Both the position numbers and the translations under genes were made by a program. From an uncultured Sediminicola sp. (lineage in GTDB: Bacteria > Bacteroidota > Bacteroidia > Flavobacteriales > Flavobacteriaceae): a stretch of 18,324 nucleotides of DNA. Shown here piece by piece: positions 13,505-18,324 of this stretch. The stretch spans positions 1 to 18,324 of the forward strand of contig CALHVB010000161.1 of NCBI GenBank assembly GCA_938039345.1. Reading direction: 5' to 3'. Below the pieces are notes generated by a model. That model ran no database searches, was not told the DNA's origin, and was given only the letters and a program-made list of their open reading frames with translations. Each line of letters starts with the position of its first letter. The first letter of the stretch is position 1.

Positions 13505-14350
13505 ATGAAAACTGTAAAAATTATTGGTGTTCCTGAGCATTTTAACATGCCTTGGCATTTAGCCATTGAAGAAGGTGCTTTTGAAGAAAGAGGCATAGAT
13601 TTAGAATGGACAGATATCCCTGAGGGTACAGGTAGAATGTGTCAAATGCTACAAGACAATGAGACCGATTTAGCTATTATACTTACAGAAGGTATTGTAA
13701 AAAGTATTTCTGGTGGAAACCCAACAAAAATAGTTCAAGAATATATTGCCACTCCTTTACAATGGGGAATACATGTTGCGGCAGATAGTAATTATAAAAC
13801 TGTTGCAGATATAGAAAATACAAAAGCTGCAATTAGTAGGTTTGGTAGTGGTAGCCATTTAATGGCATATGTAAATGCGCAAAATAATAATTGGAATACC
13901 GAAAATCTTAAATTTGAAGTGGTTAATAATTTAAGTGGTGCAGTAGAAAATCTTACTAATGGTACTGCTGATTATTTTATGTGGGAACATTTTACCACAA
14001 AACCATTAGTAGACAATGGCACTTTTAGAAGATTAGACGATTGCCCTACTCCTTGGCCTTGTTTTGTTATTGCTGCAAGTTCAAACTTTATTACGGAACA
14101 CAACAAAACATTACATCATATTTTAGAAATCATAAATTTATATACCGAAGAATTTAAATCTATTCCTAGTATAGACAAAACTTTAGCCAATAAATATGAA
14201 CTTAAATTAGAAGACATAATATCGTGGCTAAGTATTACCAAATGGAGTCAGTCTCAAATAAAAGAAGCTACAATTAAGCAAGTGCAAAAGCAACTGTTAG
14301 ATTTAAATCTTATAGAAAAAAAAGTTGCCATAGACTCATTAATAATATAA
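13505..14350 (+). CDS. Cytoplasmic type 2 periplasmic-binding-fold protein, Ca3427-like
   Basis: The 281-residue protein has a type 2 binding-protein fold. A first lobe VKIIGVPEHFNMPWHLAIEEGAF gives way to TGRMCQMLQDNETDLAIILTEG (42-63), the interlobe stretch AAISRFGSGSHLMAYV, and a second lobe with GTADYFMWEHFTTKPLVDNG. It resembles transporter substrate-binding proteins, but no signal peptide or lipobox exists: M1 is followed at once by the first strand. It is best placed with the Ca3427-like group, intracellular relatives of NMT1/THI5-type pyrimidine proteins; this is from memory of the family. No permease or ATPase gene is nearby. Its start lies 1 base after a uridine-phosphorylase-like gene, suggesting a pyrimidine-related ligand. 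Whether it binds or catalyses is unknown. Confidence 0.8.
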   Translation: MKTVKIIGVPEHFNMPWHLAIEEGAFEERGIDLEWTDIPEGTGRMCQMLQDNETDLAIILTEGIVKSISGGNPTKIVQEYIATPLQWGIHVAADSNYKTVADIENTKAAISRFGSGSHLMAYVNAQNNNWNTENLKFEVVNNLSGAVENLTNGTADYFMWEHFTTKPLVDNGTFRRLDDCPTPWPCFVIAASSNFITEHNKTLHHILEIINLYTEEFKSIPSIDKTLANKYELKLEDIISWLSITKWSQSQIKEATIKQVQKQLLDLNLIEKKVAIDSLII

Positions 14351-14361
14351 CGCTAATTAAA

Positions 14362-14799
14362 CTATAACTGTTTTTCTAAAAAATATTTATTAATTAAGCT
14401 TTCAAACTTAACATCAGATAATGGCTTTTGAATATACTCATTAATGTTGGGGTTATTCTTAGCTTCAATAGCATGCTTTTCATCATTACTTATTGTTATC
14501 ATTACAATAACAATTTTATCTTTAATCTCTTTACTTACTCTTTCTTCATAAGCCTCTAAAAACTCCCAACCGTTCATTATAGGCATATTAATATCTAAAA
14601 TTAATAAACAAGGGGTAATAAATGATACGTTTTCTCCGTATGATTTGTCATTTTCTAAAAAATCTAAAGCTTGCTTTCCATTTAAAGCTGTATTTACTTG
14701 AATGTCCAAATTTAACTTATTAATAAAAATTTTATTAATGAAATTAGTAGACTCATCATCATCGACGAGAAGGATTGATTTTAATTCTAATGGTATCAT
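14362..14799 (-). CDS. Single-domain response regulator (receiver only)
   Basis: The 145-residue protein is one receiver domain. It has the acidic triad start VDDDES (12-17), phosphoacceptor D69 in LLILDINMPIMNGWEF, the conserved T/S in MITIS (100-104), and K125-P126. No DNA-binding or enzymatic output domain follows, so it would act by binding a partner, as CheY- or Rcp1-like proteins do. No histidine kinase is encoded within the window. The start is ATG. It ends 11 bases from the convergent binding-fold gene. The 162 bases upstream hold long A and T runs but no hairpin or clear TAnnTTTG promoter that I could find. Family assignment is certain, pathway unknown. Confidence 0.92.
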   Translation of the reverse strand: MIPLELKSILLVDDDESTNFINKIFINKLNLDIQVNTALNGKQALDFLENDKSYGENVSFITPCLLILDINMPIMNGWEFLEAYEERVSKEIKDKIVIVMITISNDEKHAIEAKNNPNINEYIQKPLSDVKFESLINKYFLEKQL

Positions 14800-14961
14800 A
14801 TTTAATCGGTTTAGGTTCGGGCTATAACTTAAATGTAATAATTTTCTTTCTAAAATAAACGCTTTTTAATCTTTTTTTTGTTACAAAATTTAATTCTGTC
14901 TAGTTATAATACTTATTTTTAAATTTTAAATAAAAGAAAGATTAAACAAAAAAAGAATTAA

Positions 14962-15618
14962 CTACCATATAATTTTCTCATTTTTTAGTGTTTTATTCAC
15001 CTGACTAAAATGTTTATTACCGAACCAAAAACCCCGATTTGCACTTAATGGAGATGGATGTCCAGATTCAAAAATATAATGCCTATTAATATCTATGAAT
15101 TTCTTTTTCTTTTTAGCGTAACCTCCCCATAATAAAAATATTACGCCTTCTTTTTCTGCTACTATTTTTTTAATAACCGAATCTGTAAATGTTTCCCATC
15201 CTTTTTTTTGATGACTACCTGCCGCTCCTGATCTAACTGTTAAAGTAGCATTTAATAATAATACGCCTTGTTTTGCCCACGACTCCAAATTACCACTCTC
15301 TGGATAGGGTTTACTTACATCATTCGTTAGTTCTTTAAAAATATTAACAAGAGATGGAGGGTGCTTTATGCCTTCTTGCACAGAAAAACACAAACCATTT
15401 GCTTGCCCTTCTCCATGATAAGGGTCTTGCCCAATTATAACTACTTTTACTGCATCAAATGAACAATGATTAAAAGCGTTAAAAATAAGCTCTCTTTTAG
15501 GGTAACATATTGTTTCTTTATACGCTTCTTCTACAAAAGAAGTTAAGCTAAGAAAATATGGCTTCTTAAATTCATTAGAAAGAATTTCTTGCCATTTTTT
15601 TTCAAGGTGAGATATCAT
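14962..15618 (-). CDS. ung: Uracil-DNA glycosylase, family 1
   Basis: The 218-residue protein has all family 1 signatures. The water-activating GQDPYHG loop carries D65, FSV lies at 78-80, N123 in LLLNATLTVR recognises uracil, and H187 in the HPSPLSANRGFWFG insertion loop is conserved. It removes uracil from DNA to start base excision repair in the cytoplasm. Length is close to the E. coli enzyme, and the last residues show no extension. In the HPSPLSA(H)RGF loop the usual His is Asn, a non-catalytic change. It starts with ATG, 2 bases after a near-perfect 12-bp inverted repeat, and lies 64 bases downstream of the CRTAC1-type gene on the same strand. Very secure. Confidence 0.97.
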   Translation of the reverse strand: MISHLEKKWQEILSNEFKKPYFLSLTSFVEEAYKETICYPKRELIFNAFNHCSFDAVKVVIIGQDPYHGEGQANGLCFSVQEGIKHPPSLVNIFKELTNDVSKPYPESGNLESWAKQGVLLLNATLTVRSGAAGSHQKKGWETFTDSVIKKIVAEKEGVIFLLWGGYAKKKKKFIDINRHYIFESGHPSPLSANRGFWFGNKHFSQVNKTLKNEKIIW

Positions 15619-15620
15619 AA

Positions 15621-15650
15621 AATTTAATCGTTTAATAAAACGACTAAATT
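15621..15650. repeat. Inverted repeat abutting the ung start codon
   Basis: AATTTAATCGTTT (15621-15633) pairs with AAACGACTAAATT (15638-15650) around the 4-base loop AATA, with one A-C mismatch in 13 positions. It ends 2 bases upstream of the ung ATG. No U-run follows on the minus strand, so a terminator of the upstream gene is unlikely. An operator or translational hairpin is possible. Confidence 0.45.
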
Positions 15651-15682
15651 AATTTAAAATAAAAAACAGAAGGAGTTTAATT

Positions 15683-18324
15683 CTAATTAACTTTTATATA
15701 TTGAAAGTAGTCATTATTCTTAGCTGCAATAATATAGCTGTTTTCTTTAACACCTATTGTTTGAATATCTTTTACATCGCCTGGCACAAAAAAACCTGTT
15801 TCTGATGCTGGTATTACTTTAAAACTTCCATTTCCGTTTCCTTTTAAAAACTGACCATAACTTGCATCGTTTCTAGGAGTTTCTACCTCAGAAACATATA
15901 AATTACCTACAATAAGCGCATCTAAAAACCCATCTTTATTATAATCCTCCACTAAAATTTTATTTATACTAGAAATTTGTGCTTCTTGTGGTAATTTGTG
16001 CACTATTAGTTTTCCGTTTTTATTTTCTAGATATATACTTGCAAAAGATTTTACTTGGTAGTGCACCGCCGTTTCTAAAGATTTTTCTGAATATACATCT
16101 TCTAAAGTGGCTTTAGAAAAACTCTCATAGTTTTTAAATTTTTGTTTTATTCCTGGTATTTGTTGCGATGAACATTCTCTACCTCTAACAGGGTATTTTT
16201 CTCCTTCATTATAATAACTTAATACAATATCATCCTTGTTGTCTTTATCAAAATCATTCATATAAATATCAAAAGTTTCATCTTCAGTAGCTTTGTATTT
16301 ATAGTTTAGCCCATTATTCCCTACTATATAATCTACGTCTCCATCGTTATCAAAATCTCCTTCTTCTATGCTCCACCACCAACCTGTAGTATCTATTGAT
16401 AGTCCTAAATCTTCTGAAACTTCTTTAAAACCATTCTGCATGTTTTTAAAAACTTTTATAGGCATCCACTCTCCTACCATAATAATATCTTGCCAACCAT
16501 CATTATTATAATCTGTAATAACAGCACTGGTTGCCATTCCTAGGTTTTTAAATTGATTAGATATTGTATCTTCAAAAAAGCTGAATTTAATATTTTCTTT
16601 ATCGCTATTATTTTTTAACAAATATGTTGTTGCCGGAGCTGGATATTTTCCTGGAACCTGTCTTCCTAAAACCAATACATCTTGTTTTCCATCCTTATCA
16701 AAGTCTGCAGAATATACTTTTGATGCACTGGTTATAATACTTGGCAATGCATTAGCTGCCGCCTTTTTAAATTCTCCTTTACCGTTATTTACATACAATC
16801 TGTCTTGTAATAATTTAGAATTAGACGAAAATTCGTATCCGCCACTTGTAACATATAAATCGTTATCTCCGTCATTATCAGCATCAAAAAATAATGCATT
16901 TATATCTTCACTTAGTTTATCTTCTTTAAAAACTTGTAGCTCTTGCTTTAAAAACCCATTACCTTTTTGTATAAATATAGCACCACTTTTACCAAATGAA
17001 CCCCCAATATAATAATCTTCTAAACCATCGTTATTTGCATCGCCAACTGCCAAAGCAGGGCCAAAACTAGACATTTTATGAGGTAATAATACTTGGTATT
17101 TAAAATCATCAAAATTATTCTCTTGATGCTTATATTTTGGAAATACATTTGTTGTATCTGTCGAAAATAATGACTTTTCTTTATTTATAGAAGTACTTTC
17201 TGTTACAGCATTTGCATATTTTAAATAAATATTCTTATTTACGGAAACATTATTCAATATCTGAACCTTGCCATCTGTCCAAATTACTTTAAGCTCTTCT
17301 ATATTTTCTGCTGTTCCTAAACCAAAATGTAATTCTGGAGCTACTGAAGACTGAAAGCCTCTTGTTAGTGTTAACTCTTGCATTTGTTGCTTAGCACCAA
17401 CTTTTAAGTAAACTCTATTACCTAGTCCAAACTTATTTCCTTTTGCCCCCTCGAAACTTACTTTTAAATAATTACTTGTCTCTGCAATTTTATTTTCAAA
17501 AACAGAAGCATAATCATCTATATTATTGGTTATAATTTCTAAATCGCCATCATTATCTAAATCTGCGTAAGAAACTCCGTTTGAAAAGCCTTCATAAGTA
17601 ATTCCCCATTTTTTATTTACCTGTTCAAAATCTAAATCTCCTTTATTTTTAAACATAAAATTATCTATCTTCTCAGAAGGGATTTCCATGCTTAAGGCTA
17701 ATTTTTTATCATCGTCTATTTTTATCTCCTTTAGCTTCGTAAAATAATCTCTATTATTTACCTCTCTACGGGTACCATTAGTTACAAATAAATCTTTATA
17801 GCCATCATTATCAAAATCTGCAAATAACGGGCCCCAACTCCAATCTGTAGAAGAGGTTCCTGTAATCCTAGATACATCTGAAAAATGTGGAACACCATTA
17901 TTATAAACACCTGTGTTTACCTGAAAACAGTTTTGCATATATTGATAATGAAATCCTGCATTTACAACATCCCAAAACAAAGTAGGATTCATACTAGCCA
18001 TATTTGCTTTTTGACGCCTATTGCTCTTAGCGTCCATATCTACCTGAAAAACATCTAAATTTCCATCATTATTAAAATCTGCAATATCTACTCCCATACC
18101 ATAAAAGGCAGTATGTGCAGTTGCTTTTTTCACTACTTCTTTATAAGTACCATCTTGCTGATTAATATAGAGGTAATCTGGCGAACTAAAATCGTTAGAT
18201 ATATATATATCTGGCCAAGAATCGTTATTTAAATCTCCTACAGTAGCACTTAACGAAAGTCCAAAGCTTTTTAGCCCTGCTGCTTTTGTAACATCTGTAA
18301 AAATTTTTCCATCATTTCTATATA
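15683..18324 (-). CDS. CRTAC1-type FG-GAP/VCBS repeat protein with internal ASPIC/UnbV domain, 5' end missing
   Basis: The frame is open to the window edge, giving about 879 visible residues. The GTG at 18133 is internal, since DLNNDSWPDIYISN and further repeat sequence lie upstream in frame. At least eleven calcium-loop motifs of the form D-x-N/D-x-D-G-x-x-D occur, the hallmark of FG-GAP beta-propeller repeats. An ASPIC/UnbV domain (about 17220-17470; GNKFGLGNRVYLKVG, TRGFQSSVAPELHFGLG) sits between two blocks of repeats. An RGRECSSQQ motif near 16160-16195 recurs in relatives from Bacteroidota. Such proteins are usually exported or surface-bound and may help in glycan or protein binding. 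The signal sequence is outside the window, and no T9SS sorting tail is seen at the C-terminus, which ends DYFQYIKVN. Confidence 0.9.
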   Translation of the reverse strand, partial: YRNDGKIFTDVTKAAGLKSFGLSLSATVGDLNNDSWPDIYISNDFSSPDYLYINQQDGTYKEVVKKATAHTAFYGMGVDIADFNNDGNLDVFQVDMDAKSNRRQKANMASMNPTLFWDVVNAGFHYQYMQNCFQVNTGVYNNGVPHFSDVSRITGTSSTDWSWGPLFADFDNDGYKDLFVTNGTRREVNNRDYFTKLKEIKIDDDKKLALSMEIPSEKIDNFMFKNKGDLDFEQVNKKWGITYEGFSNGVSYADLDNDGDLEIITNNIDDYASVFENKIAETSNYLKVSFEGAKGNKFGLGNRVYLKVGAKQQMQELTLTRGFQSSVAPELHFGLGTAENIEELKVIWTDGKVQILNNVSVNKNIYLKYANAVTESTSINKEKSLFSTDTTNVFPKYKHQENNFDDFKYQVLLPHKMSSFGPALAVGDANNDGLEDYYIGGSFGKSGAIFIQKGNGFLKQELQVFKEDKLSEDINALFFDADNDGDNDLYVTSGGYEFSSNSKLLQDRLYVNNGKGEFKKAAANALPSIITSASKVYSADFDKDGKQDVLVLGRQVPGKYPAPATTYLLKNNSDKENIKFSFFEDTISNQFKNLGMATSAVITDYNNDGWQDIIMVGEWMPIKVFKNMQNGFKEVSEDLGLSIDTTGWWWSIEEGDFDNDGDVDYIVGNNGLNYKYKATEDETFDIYMNDFDKDNKDDIVLSYYNEGEKYPVRGRECSSQQIPGIKQKFKNYESFSKATLEDVYSEKSLETAVHYQVKSFASIYLENKNGKLIVHKLPQEAQISSINKILVEDYNKDGFLDALIVGNLYVSEVETPRNDASYGQFLKGNGNGSFKVIPASETGFFVPGDVKDIQTIGVKENSYIIAAKNNDYFQYIKVN

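Noticed and set aside
13505..14350. Thiamine-pyrimidine synthase (THI5 type)
   Set aside because: The general fold is related, but I could not find the cysteine-rich CCCFC-type motif of THI5 and no thiamine gene is nearby, so that enzyme name is not used.
13505..14350. ABC transporter solute-binding component
   Set aside because: There is no signal peptide or lipobox, and no permease or ATPase gene in the window.
18131..18133. GTG as the start of the FG-GAP protein
   Set aside because: The frame continues upstream without a stop to the window edge and encodes further FG-GAP sequence (DLNNDSWPDIYISN), so the GTG is internal.
18197..18212. Perfect 16-base palindrome made of AT repeats
   Set aside because: It lies in the coding region of the FG-GAP protein, where it encodes the usual DIYIS-like strand, and it is simple-sequence DNA.
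1..18324. CRISPR arrays, tRNA or rRNA genes, insertion sequences, phage genes
   Set aside because: I looked for regularly spaced repeats, tRNA-like cloverleaf sequence, transposase or integrase motifs and saw none.

Overview
The window is about one third G+C and tightly packed. Its codon use, gene content and TAnnTTTG-type promoter elements suggest a member of the Bacteroidota, most likely a marine Flavobacteriaceae. I cannot name the genus. No rRNA, tRNA, insertion sequence, prophage or CRISPR array was seen, and no stretch above 300 bases lacks a gene.

Layout. Positions 1-139 are the 3' end of murA on the plus strand, closed by a terminator shared with the convergent pirin gene. From 5156 down to 191 all genes lie on the minus strand: SRPBCC protein, SDR-fold protein and class I photolyase (a tight operon), then DUF1801, NTF2-like, GNAT and pirin genes. 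An unknown plus-strand gene (5289-5735) diverges from the photolyase operon across a 132-base region with nested inverted repeats. From 8673 down to 5739 is a molybdenum cofactor operon, moaD-moaA-mobA-moeB/rhodanese, preceded by a structured leader. A possible small membrane protein (8878-9090, plus) sits beside it. Next comes a lipoprotein pair, amidase then M14 carboxypeptidase, whose reading frames overlap by 11 bases (11222 down to 9092, minus).

On the plus strand, 11312-14350 carries a SUI1-type factor, then DUF1835 protein, a uridine-phosphorylase-like enzyme and a cytoplasmic periplasmic-binding-fold protein. The last three are separated by only 2 and 1 bases. The right end is minus strand again: a single-domain response regulator, uracil-DNA glycosylase (ung), and a large CRTAC1-type FG-GAP/UnbV protein that runs off the window.

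How genes may work together. The photolyase operon looks like a light or UV response unit in which the SDR has lost its catalytic tyrosine. The moa/mob/moe operon supplies four steps of bis-MGD cofactor synthesis, but moaC, moaE and moeA must lie elsewhere. The amidase and carboxypeptidase probably trim peptidoglycan or its peptides. The least explained unit is DUF1835 - nucleoside phosphorylase - signal-less binding protein, which may be a small pyrimidine-related pathway. I regard it and the photolyase operon with its operator-like DNA as the best candidates for something undescribed.
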